From Sagittula marina (GTDB lineage Bacteria > Pseudomonadota > Alphaproteobacteria > Rhodobacterales > Rhodobacteraceae), in the NCBI RefSeq assembly GCF_014196795.1, contig NZ_JACIEJ010000002.1:496001-560000 (forward strand): DNA of 64,000 nucleotides, read 5' to 3'. This document shows positions 1 through 8,442 of this stretch, in pieces. The position numbers were made by a program, and so were the translations under genes. Every line of letters begins with the position of its first letter. The first letter of the stretch is position 1. The notes under the pieces were generated by a model. The model saw only the letters and a program-made list of their open reading frames with translations, was not told the origin of the DNA and ran no database searches.

Positions 1-576
1 GGCCACGTGCGACGGGCTGAAGTAGTCCAGATCGACCTTCACGGCAGCCCCGTCATAGGCCGCGTTGAAATCACCCGCCGTGTCGGGGTCGCCGACCTCC
101 TGCTCCGCTGTGTCAGGGGTGACGGCCACGCCGTCTTCGGCCTCGTACGTGACCTTCAACCGATGCGCGGCGTCACGCGCGGTTTCAAAGCTTTCGGCCA
201 CAACCAGCGCGATGGGCTGGCCGTGATAATGCACCTCATCACCCGTCTGCACCGGGGCCTCGCCGGCCATACCCTGCGCCGGATTTCGGATCATTCGCGG
301 ATCCGTGATTACATCCACGACACCCTCGACTCCCGCGAGCGAACCCTTGTCGACGGCCGTGACCTTGCCGCGAGAGATCGTCGCCCGCACAAGCACCCCA
401 TGCAGGCAGCCGGTCGGCAGCACATCCGCTGCATAAGGCGCCGTGCCGGACACCTTCAGCGGGCCGTCGGGCCGGTCCAGCGGCGCGCCGACGATGCCTT
501 GGCCGGTGTTGTCCAACAGACGCGGCTGAGCCTTGTCCATCTTGAAATGTGTGGTTTCGGAGAAATCGTCTCTCAT
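1..576 (-). CDS. Xanthine dehydrogenase-family molybdopterin-binding (large) subunit, C-terminus cut by window edge
   Basis: N-terminal 192 codons of the large, molybdenum-cofactor-carrying subunit of a xanthine dehydrogenase/aldehyde oxidoreductase. The start MRDDFSETTHF is preceded by a GAAGG ribosome site and lies 3 bases after the FAD-subunit stop. The visible part has the family's N-terminal pattern: GAPLDRPDGPLKVSGTAPYAAD, and later VHYHGQPIALVVAESFETA (first aldehyde oxidase/xanthine dehydrogenase a/b hammerhead domain). The active-site and cofactor-binding regions lie outside the window. The order small-FAD-large matches E. coli paoABC (yagTSR), whose product oxidises aromatic aldehydes. 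The substrate here is unknown. Confidence 0.9.
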   Translation of the reverse strand, partial: MRDDFSETTHFKMDKAQPRLLDNTGQGIVGAPLDRPDGPLKVSGTAPYAADVLPTGCLHGVLVRATISRGKVTAVDKGSLAGVEGVVDVITDPRMIRNPAQGMAGEAPVQTGDEVHYHGQPIALVVAESFETARDAAHRLKVTYEAEDGVAVTPDTAEQEVGDPDTAGDFNAAYDGAAVKVDLDYFSPSHVA

Positions 577-579
577 GAC

Positions 580-1593
580 TTAAACCTTCGCAATATCAAC
601 GCCATGCGCGTCGCTCAGCCCGCAGGCCTGCCGCAGCGTGGCAATCAGGGTTCGGCGCAGCAAAGGCCGCTTGTATTCCACGTCGGGGTGCGGCGCCTCG
701 GCGCGGGTCAACGCATCCGCCGCCTTTGCAAACAACGCGTCCGAGGGCGCTTGTCCCACCAGCATGTCCTTCACGTCGGCGTTCTGAAACGGGTGGGGCG
801 CAATCGAGCCGAACGCCATGTCGGCGCGGACGATTTTGCCATCTTCGACCTTCACCGCCGCCGCCACCGTCACCAGCGCAAAGGCATAGGACGCGCGGTC
901 CCGGACTTTCCGGTAAACCTGGTGCGTGCCCTCAAGCGGAGCGGGCAAGATCACGGCGGTCACGAGGTCATCCTCAGCCAGCACGTTTTCGATGTGCGGC
1001 GTGTCCCCCGGCCCCTGGTAAAAGGCTTGGATCGGCACCTGCCGGGTCTCGCCGTCAGCGGACCGGATTTCGACCACAGCATCCAGCGCGGTCATCGCGG
1101 TCGCCATGTCGGAGGGATGTGCTGCAAGGCAATGCTCGGACGTGCCAAACAGCGCCAGCATCCGGCCCGATCCTCCCTGCGCCGCACAGCCGGTGCCCGG
1201 TGCGCGTTTGTTACATGCCTGCGAGGTGTCGTAGAAATAAGGGCATCGCGTGCGTTGCAACAGGTTGCCGCCGGTGGTCGCCTTGTTGCGGATCTGGGCC
1301 GAGGCCCCGGCCAGAATTGCGCGGCTCAGCAGCGGCCAGCCCTTGCGGACGTTCGCGTCATTGGCGAGCGCGGTGTTGGTGACCAACGCCCCGATGCGCA
1401 GCTTGTCGCCATCTTTCGTGATTTCGGACAGGCCGTCGATGCGCGTAATATCCACCAGTTTTTCCGGCGTCATCACCTGGATTTTCATCAGGTCGAGCAA
1501 ATTGGTGCCACCTGCGATCACCTCGGCTTTGGCGTCCAGCGCCTTGCCTGCATCCTCCAGCGCGTCGGCGCGTGTGTAGTCAAACGGGATCAT
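580..1593 (-). CDS. FAD-binding subunit of xanthine dehydrogenase-family enzyme (PaoB/YagS-like)
   Basis: 337-residue middle subunit that passes electrons from the molybdenum subunit through FAD. FAD-binding signatures are AGGTNL (about residues 27-32) and TTGGNLLQRTRCPY (about 107-119). The latter continues into a cysteine pattern (C117, C127, C136 in RCPYFYD..ACNKRAPGTGC). That insertion is typical of the PaoB/YagS branch, which carries an extra 4Fe-4S cluster, and is absent from classical CO dehydrogenase CoxM. The start codon overlaps the small-subunit stop by 4 bases (ATGA), so the two are probably translationally coupled. Confidence 0.92.
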   Translation of the reverse strand: MIPFDYTRADALEDAGKALDAKAEVIAGGTNLLDLMKIQVMTPEKLVDITRIDGLSEITKDGDKLRIGALVTNTALANDANVRKGWPLLSRAILAGASAQIRNKATTGGNLLQRTRCPYFYDTSQACNKRAPGTGCAAQGGSGRMLALFGTSEHCLAAHPSDMATAMTALDAVVEIRSADGETRQVPIQAFYQGPGDTPHIENVLAEDDLVTAVILPAPLEGTHQVYRKVRDRASYAFALVTVAAAVKVEDGKIVRADMAFGSIAPHPFQNADVKDMLVGQAPSDALFAKAADALTRAEAPHPDVEYKRPLLRRTLIATLRQACGLSDAHGVDIAKV

Positions 1594-2108
1594 GCCTGCG
1601 CTCCTTCGTTTTCCTGATCCGCGACCATGGCGATGGCCTCTCGGATCAGCGGATAGGCCGAGCAGCGGCAGAGGTTACCGCTCATGCGCTCTGCCATTTC
1701 ATCATCGGTGAGCTTGGGCACTTCGAGATCGTCAGAGACGTAGGACGCCTGACCTTTCTGCATCTCCTGAAGCAACGCGGTCGCGGACATGATCTGGCCC
1801 GGCGTACAGTAGCCGCACTGATAGCCGTCCTTTTCCACAAACGCCTTTTGCAGGGCAGAGAGTTTGTCGGGGGAGCCAATACCCTCGATCGTGGTGACCT
1901 CCTGACCGTCGTGCATCGCCGTCAGGCAGAGGCAAGAGTTCACCCGCTCGCCATCCAGAAGCACCGTGCAGGCACCACATTGACCATGGTCGCAGCCTTT
2001 CTTGGTCCCGCTGAGGCCAAGGCCGTCACGAAGGGTGTCGAGGAGCGTAGCGCGTGGATCGTGCTCGACCGTCTGCGCCTCGCCGTTTACGGTGAGTTTC
2101 GTCTGCAT
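1590..2108 (-). CDS. 2Fe-2S small subunit of xanthine dehydrogenase-family enzyme (PaoA/YagT-like)
   Basis: 172 residues with both [2Fe-2S] clusters of this family. The plant-type cluster uses C39, C44, C47 and C59 (KGCDHGQCGACTVLLDG...NSC). The helical-domain cluster uses C98, C101, C147 and C149 (CGYCTPGQ ... GNLCRCSAYP). First gene of the operon. Unlike E. coli PaoA, whose complex is periplasmic, there is no twin-arginine signal: the protein starts directly with MQTKLTVNGE, so the enzyme is predicted to be cytoplasmic. Confidence 0.93.
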   Translation of the reverse strand: MQTKLTVNGEAQTVEHDPRATLLDTLRDGLGLSGTKKGCDHGQCGACTVLLDGERVNSCLCLTAMHDGQEVTTIEGIGSPDKLSALQKAFVEKDGYQCGYCTPGQIMSATALLQEMQKGQASYVSDDLEVPKLTDDEMAERMSGNLCRCSAYPLIREAIAMVADQENEGAQA

Positions 2109-2213
2109 AGGGGAACCTCTGGCTTGGGATATCCTGGCTGGCGCATAGCTACGCCGTTCTGAGGACTAACCACCGTACCGCGCCGAGGTTCCTTTCTCGT
2201 TGAAATCAACGTC

Positions 2214-3458
2214 TCAGAGCCGCAGCTTCACCGCCGCCGCAAGGTCGATCATGCCGCCACGCAGGCGGCGCATCCGTATGGGCGCAGGGGCGCTCAAGGA
2301 CAGCGGAAGAGCCTGCGGATCGCCACCCGCCAGAAGTTCCGCAAGCGCGCGGCCAAAGACAGTGCCTGTCGTGATGCCCCGTCCGTTGTAGCCAATCGGG
2401 CAATACAGCCCCTGATCCAGTTTCAGGATACGCGGCAGATGATCCGGCGTCATGGCGATTTGCCCGTCCCATGCGGCTTCGAACGTCACGTCGCCCAGTT
2501 CGGGAAACCAGCGGCGCAAGGTGCGCGCGGCCCATTGTCGACTGGCCCCTAGAGCGGCATCGCCGTCCAACCGCCCCATCGTGCCGACGATCAACCGCCC
2601 CGCCGCATCCTTGCGCAGTGAACGCATGACCAGCCCAGTGTCCCAAAGCCCCTGCCCGCCCGGCAATATATGTGCCGCCTGCGCCCCCAAAGGCGGGGTC
2701 GCCAGTTGCTGAAAGCGGATGGTCGAAAAGCACTGCGCCACCTCAGGCCGCAGCGCCGCGCTATAGGCGTTGGTGGCAAGCACAACAGTCTTGGCAAGGA
2801 CCGCCCCCTGCGCCGTGTCCACGCGCCAACCATCGCCATCCCGAGACAGGCCGGAGACCGGCGTCTCCTCGGCCACTCTGGCCCCTGCCGACCGCGCCGC
2901 GCGCGCCAACCCGCGCGCATACCCCATTGGATTCACAGTGCCTGCGCGCCGATCCAGAAGGCCCCCGGCAAAAGCACGCGTTCCCACGGCCTCCGCCATC
3001 GCATCGGAATTCAACAAGGAGACGGGCGCGCCGCGCGCGGCCCATGCGTCATGGCGTGCCGCCAGGCCTTTCATCCCGGATACCGCGTGGGCCGCGTGCA
3101 GGGTGCCGTCCCGCCTTGCTTCGCATCTGATCTGGTGGCGCTCGATCAGATCGAACACCACGCCGGGCGCATCGGCAAACAGCGATAGAAACGCAGGCCC
3201 CAACGCCTGCTCCAGCTCTGCGGGAGGCAGCCACAGACCGGCGTTCACAAGACCGACGTTGCGCCCGGATCCGCCGGCACCGACGCGCCCGGCCTCCAGC
3301 ACCTGCACTGACAGACCCGCCTGAGCCGCAAACAGCGCCACCGACAGTCCCGTAAATCCGCCGCCCACAACCGCCACATCACAGCGTGTGCGCATGTCAT
3401 CTCTTGATCCCACGCTTTCTGCCGTGCGGTCCCATAGAACCCCGTCGAGTGCCCCCAT
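2214..3458 (-). CDS. DadA/glycine-oxidase-type FAD-dependent oxidoreductase
   Basis: 414-residue amine or amino-acid oxidase-like flavoprotein of the DAO superfamily. The dinucleotide-binding motif DVAVVGGGFTGLS is near residues 25-37, followed by VLEAGRVGAGGSGRNVG, the pattern of gamma-glutamylputrescine oxidase and related enzymes. The C-terminal YCPIGYNGRGITTGT contacts FAD in this family. The start MGALDGVLWD is chosen because AAGGGG lies about 11 bases upstream and because homologues of this type have a short leader with a conserved LW before the GGG motif. An alternative start is at 3395. It faces the MarR gene across 175 bases. The substrate is unknown. Confidence 0.85.
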   Translation of the reverse strand: MGALDGVLWDRTAESVGSRDDMRTRCDVAVVGGGFTGLSVALFAAQAGLSVQVLEAGRVGAGGSGRNVGLVNAGLWLPPAELEQALGPAFLSLFADAPGVVFDLIERHQIRCEARRDGTLHAAHAVSGMKGLAARHDAWAARGAPVSLLNSDAMAEAVGTRAFAGGLLDRRAGTVNPMGYARGLARAARSAGARVAEETPVSGLSRDGDGWRVDTAQGAVLAKTVVLATNAYSAALRPEVAQCFSTIRFQQLATPPLGAQAAHILPGGQGLWDTGLVMRSLRKDAAGRLIVGTMGRLDGDAALGASRQWAARTLRRWFPELGDVTFEAAWDGQIAMTPDHLPRILKLDQGLYCPIGYNGRGITTGTVFGRALAELLAGGDPQALPLSLSAPAPIRMRRLRGGMIDLAAAVKLRL

Positions 3459-3556
3459 TCCGCTGCGCCCCTTCCCGGTGGTTTTGTCTGGCGCAAAGCC
3501 TGTTGCACCGCAGGCGATTGCGCAAGCACGTTCGCAATAGTTCAGCCTTGACATGC

Positions 3557-3567
3557 AACCTAAGGTT
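3557..3567. promoter_or_regulatory. Short inverted repeat AACCT-A-AGGTT
   Basis: Perfect 5-bp arms around one base in the divergent intergenic region, directly after a TTGACA hexamer (3548-3553). A possible operator or core-promoter element. No good -10 box follows at the right spacing, so the promoter reading is weak. Confidence 0.25.
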
Positions 3568-3588
3568 TGCGCGTAAGTCCTTAGACAA

Positions 3589-3611
3589 TATACGCATGAC
3601 GAGTGCATATA
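3589..3611. promoter_or_regulatory. Candidate MarR operator (inverted repeat)
   Basis: TATACGCA, seven bases, TGCATATA: 8-bp arms with one mismatch, ending 22 bases before the marR start. Its size and position suit a MarR-family autoregulatory site that could also control the divergent FAD oxidoreductase. Inferred from symmetry only. Confidence 0.4.
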
Positions 3612-3633
3612 AATTTCGAGGTAGAAACCGCGC

Positions 3634-4104
3634 ATGTCCATTGATCAGAAGGATGATGCCAAACGCGCCATGCCGCGCCATTTCCTGACCTTCCGGCTGG
3701 CCCGTGTGCAGGCCAAGCTGAATGCACAGTCGAGCCGCATCCTCAAAGAACACTGCGGCCTGACCCTGACCCAATGGCGTCTCATGTCGCTGATCGGCGT
3801 AGCGGGACGGACCACAGCCGCGCATCTGTCGCGCGAGGTCGCCATGGACAAAGGGCTTATCAGCCGAAATATCAAGACGATGGTGGCCGATGGACACGTC
3901 CGGATCACCGTCGATCCGAGCGACCATCGTGCGCAACATCTGGAACTGACCGAGGCTGGCCAAAGTGTGTTTCAAAGCACGGCTCCCCGGATGCGTGCCC
4001 GGCAGGACGCCCTGCGCGCACTGCTGAATGCAGAGGAAGAAGCCGCGCTGAACCGTTCTCTGGAAAAGCTTGAACGCGCGGCAGAAGACCCGGATCACGA
4101 ATAG
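3634..4104 (+). CDS. MarR-family transcriptional regulator
   Basis: 156-residue winged-helix regulator. The recognition region TTAAHLSREVAMDKGLISRN (about residues 53-72) and the wing ITVDPSDHRAQHLELTEAG (about 91-109) follow the MarR pattern; long helices at both ends provide the dimer interface. It is divergent from the FAD oxidoreductase, with inverted repeats in between, so local control of that gene and autoregulation are likely. The ligand cannot be predicted. Confidence 0.9.
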   Translation: MSIDQKDDAKRAMPRHFLTFRLARVQAKLNAQSSRILKEHCGLTLTQWRLMSLIGVAGRTTAAHLSREVAMDKGLISRNIKTMVADGHVRITVDPSDHRAQHLELTEAGQSVFQSTAPRMRARQDALRALLNAEEEAALNRSLEKLERAAEDPDHE

Positions 4105-4186
4105 TTTTGCGTGTCCTCATCGCACCCCTACGGCGTGACGCGCCCCCGGACTGGATTTGAAACGCCGTACCCCGTAAAGGTCACTG

Positions 4187-4405
4187 ATGACAAATTTGAT
4201 GAATGTTCAGACCCCATGGTTCATCCCGCTTTGGCGCCGCATTGTCCTTGTGTGCGTGTGCCTTGGTTGGGGTTTGGCCGAATTCCTGATGGGCAATCCC
4301 GGCTGGTCCCTGCTGTTCGCGGCCTTGGGGCTTTATTGCGCGTACCAGTTCTTTGTCGTTTTCGACCCGAAAGATCCCGTTCCAGAGGACAAGGACGACA
4401 CTTAG
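4187..4405 (+). CDS. Small membrane protein of unknown function
   Basis: 72 residues. An amphipathic start ending in PLWRRI is followed by two hydrophobic stretches (about residues 19-36 and 40-57) separated by GNPGW, then an acidic tail DPKDPVPEDKDD. The ribosome site AAAGG is 6 bases upstream. I recall similar short proteins in Rhodobacteraceae sometimes labelled DUF3329, but I cannot verify that. It is followed directly by a GC-rich hairpin. Function unknown. Confidence 0.7.
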   Translation: MTNLMNVQTPWFIPLWRRIVLVCVCLGWGLAEFLMGNPGWSLLFAALGLYCAYQFFVVFDPKDPVPEDKDDT

Positions 4406-4425
4406 GCCGGGTTTAGCCCCGGCCT
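4404..4425 (+). terminator. Hairpin after small membrane protein gene
   Basis: AGGCCGGG and CCCGGCCT arms around a 6-base loop, overlapping the stop codon of the preceding gene. There is no U-run, so it may be a weak terminator or an mRNA-stabilising hairpin. Confidence 0.4.
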
Positions 4426-4530
4426 GAGTGCGACAGTGTTCCAGCTTAACCACCGCAGAGGTGGGTGTCGGCCGGGGGTGCCTGCAAGCGCGCATCAAAG
4501 GTCTTCCCCACCGCGAAGGAACCACCCCCC

Positions 4531-5943
4531 TCAGACGGATGGGACGGTTTTGTCCGGGTTGAGAATCCCATGAGGATCAAGCGCCTGTTTGATCGCGCGC
4601 ATCATATCCAGGGCAACGCCATTCTTGCGGCGGGACATGCTGGGAAGTTTCGACACGCCGATGCCGTGCTCGGCAGAGAAACTGCCGCCCAAAGACAGAA
4701 CGACGTCTTCGACCGCCTCCATGACCGGGTCTTTGTGCGCAGCGTCCGAGATCCAGACAACGTAATGGATGTTCCCGTCGCCGAGGTGCGCCACCGTCAT
4801 GTCGCGGGCCTGCGCATCGACAACCGCAATGGCCTCTGCTGCCATCCTGAGGAAGGTGCCGACCTTGTCCAGCGGCACGGCCACATCGTTCAACACAAGC
4901 GGAGTTTGCGACAGGGAGACCTCGGCCGCCGCTTCGCGCATGGACCAAAAAGCCTGACGTTGCGCTTCTGATCCTGCGACAACGGCGTCGGTGACAAGCC
5001 CATCCTCGAACAGCCCACCGAGCACCTCCTCAAGATATGAGGACAGCGGAACGGCGCCATCCGGCCCGGGTGTCGTGTCCCGTGGCGCGGTCGCCCCCAG
5101 TTCCACGAGGATGTTCACATCATGACCCGTGTCGAACGGCTCACGCGCTTCGGGATGCATTTTGGTGTAAGTTTCAATATAGGCGCGCGGCATGTATTCA
5201 AAGGCTTCGACCGCGCCGCCTGTCATCTCTTGCAGCCGGTTAAGCAGGATCAGCGCATCGTCCAGCGTCGGTGTCGCCACCATCGCCGTGGCAAAAGCGC
5301 CCGGTGTTGCCACCAGCTTCACCACCGCACGGGTGATGATGCCCAGCGTCCCTTCGGAGCCGATCAGCAGGTGTCGCAGGTCGTAACCGGTGTTGTTCTT
5401 GTGCAGCTCGCTCATCAGATCGACCACGCGTCCATCGGCCAGAACCGCTTCGAGCCCCAGCACCAGATCGCGCGTGTTGCCATAGCGCAGGACGTTCGAC
5501 CCGCCTGCGTTCGTAGCCAGCATGCCGCCCAGCCGGGCCGAGCCTTTTGCGCCGAACGTCATGGGGAACGTCAGGCCGTGCTCCGCCACCGCGTCATGCA
5601 GGTTGGACAGGATGACACCAGCGCCGACGCGGGCAAGACGCGCATCGGGACGGATCTCTTCGATCTGGTCGAGCCGGTCCAGCGACAGCATCAGCGCGCC
5701 TTCGGCCTTCGTGCCGCCAGACAGCCCGGTATGGCCGGTGACAGGCACCACCGGCATCCGCGCCGCATGGGCCAGGCGCATGACCTCGGACACTTCGGCG
5801 GTCGAGGCAGGACGCGCCACGGCCAGCGGGGTCCAGCTGTACTGGCCGACCCAATCCCGTGACCAGGGGGCCATATCCGGCCCGGTCAGCACATAGTGCG
5901 CACCCAGAGCTGCGCGCAGATCATCCAGCAACACCGCGCTCAT
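4531..5943 (-). CDS. GlcD-type FAD-binding oxidoreductase (2-hydroxyacid dehydrogenase family)
   Basis: 470-residue flavoprotein of the vanillyl-alcohol-oxidase fold, nearest in layout to D-lactate and D-2-hydroxyglutarate dehydrogenases. An N-terminal FAD domain (PVTGHTGLSGGT, then GGMLATNAGGSNVLRYGNTRD) is followed by the C-terminal substrate cap with the two histidine motifs HLGDGNIHY and EHGIGVSKL, which bind the metal and 2-hydroxyacid carboxylate in this family, ending LDPHGILNPDK. It probably oxidises a D-2-hydroxyacid and gives electrons to a quinone or flavoprotein. Its ATG overlaps the stop of the DUF4198 gene by 4 bases, implying co-translation. Confidence 0.88.
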   Translation of the reverse strand: MSAVLLDDLRAALGAHYVLTGPDMAPWSRDWVGQYSWTPLAVARPASTAEVSEVMRLAHAARMPVVPVTGHTGLSGGTKAEGALMLSLDRLDQIEEIRPDARLARVGAGVILSNLHDAVAEHGLTFPMTFGAKGSARLGGMLATNAGGSNVLRYGNTRDLVLGLEAVLADGRVVDLMSELHKNNTGYDLRHLLIGSEGTLGIITRAVVKLVATPGAFATAMVATPTLDDALILLNRLQEMTGGAVEAFEYMPRAYIETYTKMHPEAREPFDTGHDVNILVELGATAPRDTTPGPDGAVPLSSYLEEVLGGLFEDGLVTDAVVAGSEAQRQAFWSMREAAAEVSLSQTPLVLNDVAVPLDKVGTFLRMAAEAIAVVDAQARDMTVAHLGDGNIHYVVWISDAAHKDPVMEAVEDVVLSLGGSFSAEHGIGVSKLPSMSRRKNGVALDMMRAIKQALDPHGILNPDKTVPSV

Positions 5944-6746
5944 TGCGGCACCGCAAATGTCAAAGAGGCCCAGCGGCTTTCCCAGGCAGGTCCGTCGTTT
6001 TCCACCGGAATCTCCAGCATCTCTACCGCGTCCACAAGATAGGCATGGCCAGGATGGACCTCGACCACGGCGCGACCCGTGTCATCGGTGCGGTAATACC
6101 GGACGTCCACAGTGCCGTCAGGCGCCTTTTCGAACAGCTCAACCTGCGTGTTCTTGCGCGGCTCCCCGTTGTGCAGAACGCGCACCGGAAAACCGTCAGA
6201 CACATCGTCGGTGTAGGGGTTGGCCTCTGCCACGATCTCGGTCACGAGACCGACCTCCAGGTCGCTCCCCGCGCCATCGCCCAGCGCCATCAGGCTCTTG
6301 GCATAGCGGGTGTAGCGTTCGCGGATCACATCGGGATCAAGCCCCCGCGTGTCATGGGAAACGCAGGCCCATTTGATATCCTTGTGGTCGCAGAACCGCT
6401 CGAACGTCGCGCGGTCCTTGTAGGTCAGCGCGTAGTCGCGGGTCACATGCACCACCGTGGCCAGCCCTTCGCGGTCCAGCACCATGTTCAGCGCGGGCTT
6501 GTCGCCGGCGCGGCCATCGACCTCGATCACCTCGCCGTCAACGATCACGTCGAAGCGGCGAAAGTTCGGCGGCACATAGCTGAAAGACGATCCCTCCAAC
6601 TTGTCCCCCACCTTGAGCTGCGCCACCAGCGGCGCGTCGGGCGCGACCTGGTAGGCCTCCGGTTCAATCCAAAATTCATGAGCGCTGGCCGAAGCCGAGC
6701 ACAGCACCGACATCACAGCGGCACAGCCCCAAATCATCTGGCGCAT
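5940..6746 (-). CDS. Exported DUF4198-family protein (putative periplasmic metal-binding)
   Basis: 268 residues with a clear signal peptide cleaved after SASA. The mature protein then starts HEFWIEPEAY, the usual beginning of DUF4198 proteins, some of which occur with nickel or cobalt uptake systems. A free N-terminal histidine could serve as a metal ligand. The body is beta-rich with no other motif I recognise. A carboxypeptidase-like C-terminal section contains KNTQVELFEKAPDGT and GRAVVEVHPGHAYLVDAVE. It overlaps the downstream GlcD-type gene by 4 bases; no transporter lies nearby. Confidence 0.75.
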   Translation of the reverse strand: MRQMIWGCAAVMSVLCSASASAHEFWIEPEAYQVAPDAPLVAQLKVGDKLEGSSFSYVPPNFRRFDVIVDGEVIEVDGRAGDKPALNMVLDREGLATVVHVTRDYALTYKDRATFERFCDHKDIKWACVSHDTRGLDPDVIRERYTRYAKSLMALGDGAGSDLEVGLVTEIVAEANPYTDDVSDGFPVRVLHNGEPRKNTQVELFEKAPDGTVDVRYYRTDDTGRAVVEVHPGHAYLVDAVEMLEIPVENDGPAWESRWASLTFAVPQ

Positions 6747-6787
6747 GAAAACTCCTCCCCAGCCCGGTCAGGGCCTCTTTTGACCTG

Positions 6788-7258
6788 TCAAACCCCGGTC
6801 TGAAGCCTGCGCTCCAGATCCTTGGCCAGGCTCTTCATTCGTTCGCGGAACTTGCTTTCCACTCCGCCCTTGGCCAGCTTCAGCGACTGCACCAAAAGGC
6901 GGGCAGACAGGGTCGTTGGTGCCAGGTCCACTGTGACGCCTATCCTTGTGCACGTCCGGGACAAGGCGACCACGTCCAGCACCATCTGCACGTTCAGACC
7001 GCCACTGGCGGAATCGAACACCATCCGTTCCGGCGGTTGATACTCAGACAGCACGATATCGGCCTGACGCTTTTTCCCACGAAAGCTAAAGCCCGCGCGC
7101 CATGACATGCCCTCGGCCGGCCCGGCTGCGGGACCGGAGGTGCGCTGCACATCCGCACCCCGGCGCAAGGCCTGACGTTCGACTGTTTCAAAGTCCGACA
7201 GGGCCGCGAAGACCTTATCCATGGGGGCGTCGATGTCTTCTTTGGCAGTCAGTTGCAT
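6788..7258 (-). CDS. SRPBCC-family (START-like) protein
   Basis: 156 residues with the hallmark opening of the SRPBCC/polyketide-cyclase-like fold (MQLTAKEDIDAPMDKVFAALSD), a central amphipathic beta-sheet and the long C-terminal helix (LVQSLKLAKGGVESKFRERMKSLAKDLERRL). It probably binds a hydrophobic ligand in a central cavity. No catalytic motif. It lies 41 bases upstream of the DUF4198 gene on the same strand and may share its transcript. Confidence 0.75.
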   Translation of the reverse strand: MQLTAKEDIDAPMDKVFAALSDFETVERQALRRGADVQRTSGPAAGPAEGMSWRAGFSFRGKKRQADIVLSEYQPPERMVFDSASGGLNVQMVLDVVALSRTCTRIGVTVDLAPTTLSARLLVQSLKLAKGGVESKFRERMKSLAKDLERRLQTGV

Positions 7259-7338
7259 GGCTCGGCCTCAATGGGTGCGCAAAACGCGTCAAATTGTTTA
7301 AATACCATCACGTTAAGGACCATACCGCGCCCGATCCG

Positions 7339-8289
7339 TCAATCCAAACGATCCGCCAGCCAGTTGCGAAGCAGGAAATGCGCGATGGCCCCCTTGCGGG
7401 CAGGCAAAATGTCATCGCGCAGACCGGCCGTGGCATCTGCGACCTCCTCACGGGTCAGCCAGAGGGCGTCTTCGATCTCTGCCGGGTCAAGCGTGATCTC
7501 TTCGCTGATAGCCTCCCCGTGGCAGCCGAACATCAGCGACGAGGGAAACGGCCAGGGCTGGCTGGCAAGGTAGCGCACAGGACCGACGCGAATGCCTGCC
7601 TCCTCGTAGACTTCGCGGCGCACGGCGGCCTCGATGGTTTCCCCCGGCTCGACAAAGCCCGCAAGGCAGGAATACATCCCCTCCGGCCATCCCGGGGAGC
7701 GCCCCAGCAAGCAGCGATTGCCGTGCGTGATCAACATGATGACCACCGGATCGGTGCGCGGAAAATGCGAGGCCCCGCAGGCGGCGCAGCTGCGTTGCCA
7801 CCCGGCCTGAGACACGTCCGAGGCCGTTCCGCAGCGGGCACAGAACCCGTGGCTTGCGTGCCAGCCATGGATGGCGCGGGCCGTGGCCGCCAGCTCTGCC
7901 TCGCGCGGGGAAAGCCGCGTCATGATACGGCGAAGCTCGGCAAACCGCCCCTCCGGGCAAGCGGGGTGCACCTGCTCGGTCGGATCCGTGAAGGCCCCCA
8001 GCGCGGCTGCGTCGACCTCTTCCGGCTCCCACGTCGACACGTCCGCCGCCCAGACCAGCCGGTCTTCGCGGCCTAACAAAACTGGGGGACGCACAGCATC
8101 GTCAAGCATCGGGTGATCCATCGGCAGACGCACAAGCCGCGCGTCTTCGCCTGCGACCAACGGCTTGCCTCGCCACAGCACGACCGCTTCTCCGGGGGCG
8201 GACAAAGCCTGCGCATCGCCGCGGATCTCTGCCGCCCGATCCAGCGCACCGCCGCCGAATGTCACCGTTTCCGCATGTCGCATGGTCAC
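7339..8289 (-). CDS. nudC: NAD(+)/NADH diphosphatase NudC
   Basis: 316 residues. Hydrolyses NAD(H) and, in E. coli, removes NAD caps from RNA. A zinc ribbon uses C150, C153, C168 and C171 (FCARCG ... CAACG). The Nudix box runs from about residue 201 (GFVEPGETIEAAVRREVYEE), and the NudC-specific SQPWPFPS follows at 233-240. Length and domain order fit bacterial NudC. Divergent from the cpdB homologue. Confidence 0.95.
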   Translation of the reverse strand: MTMRHAETVTFGGGALDRAAEIRGDAQALSAPGEAVVLWRGKPLVAGEDARLVRLPMDHPMLDDAVRPPVLLGREDRLVWAADVSTWEPEEVDAAALGAFTDPTEQVHPACPEGRFAELRRIMTRLSPREAELAATARAIHGWHASHGFCARCGTASDVSQAGWQRSCAACGASHFPRTDPVVIMLITHGNRCLLGRSPGWPEGMYSCLAGFVEPGETIEAAVRREVYEEAGIRVGPVRYLASQPWPFPSSLMFGCHGEAISEEITLDPAEIEDALWLTREEVADATAGLRDDILPARKGAIAHFLLRNWLADRLD

Positions 8290-8442
8290 CCCCCGTTTAC
8301 CTCGCCCGTTGTGCCCACCGCCTTACAAAAATGCAATCTCCACGCGGACTTCCGCGTTTCCGCAAGGGCATGCCCGGATTTGTCACAAATACGTGTGGAA
8401 ATCATGCAATCTGTCCGGACCAAATATGACAGGGGCGATTCC

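Noticed and set aside
7-1617. 536-codon open frame antisense to the xanthine dehydrogenase genes
   Set aside because: It is a high-GC shadow of the two well-supported minus-strand subunits; composition is Arg/His-rich and no domain is visible.
8113-8442. Long N-terminal extension of the cpdB frame
   Set aside because: It lies antisense to nudC and would bury the Tat signal; the start at 8443 has a good ribosome site.
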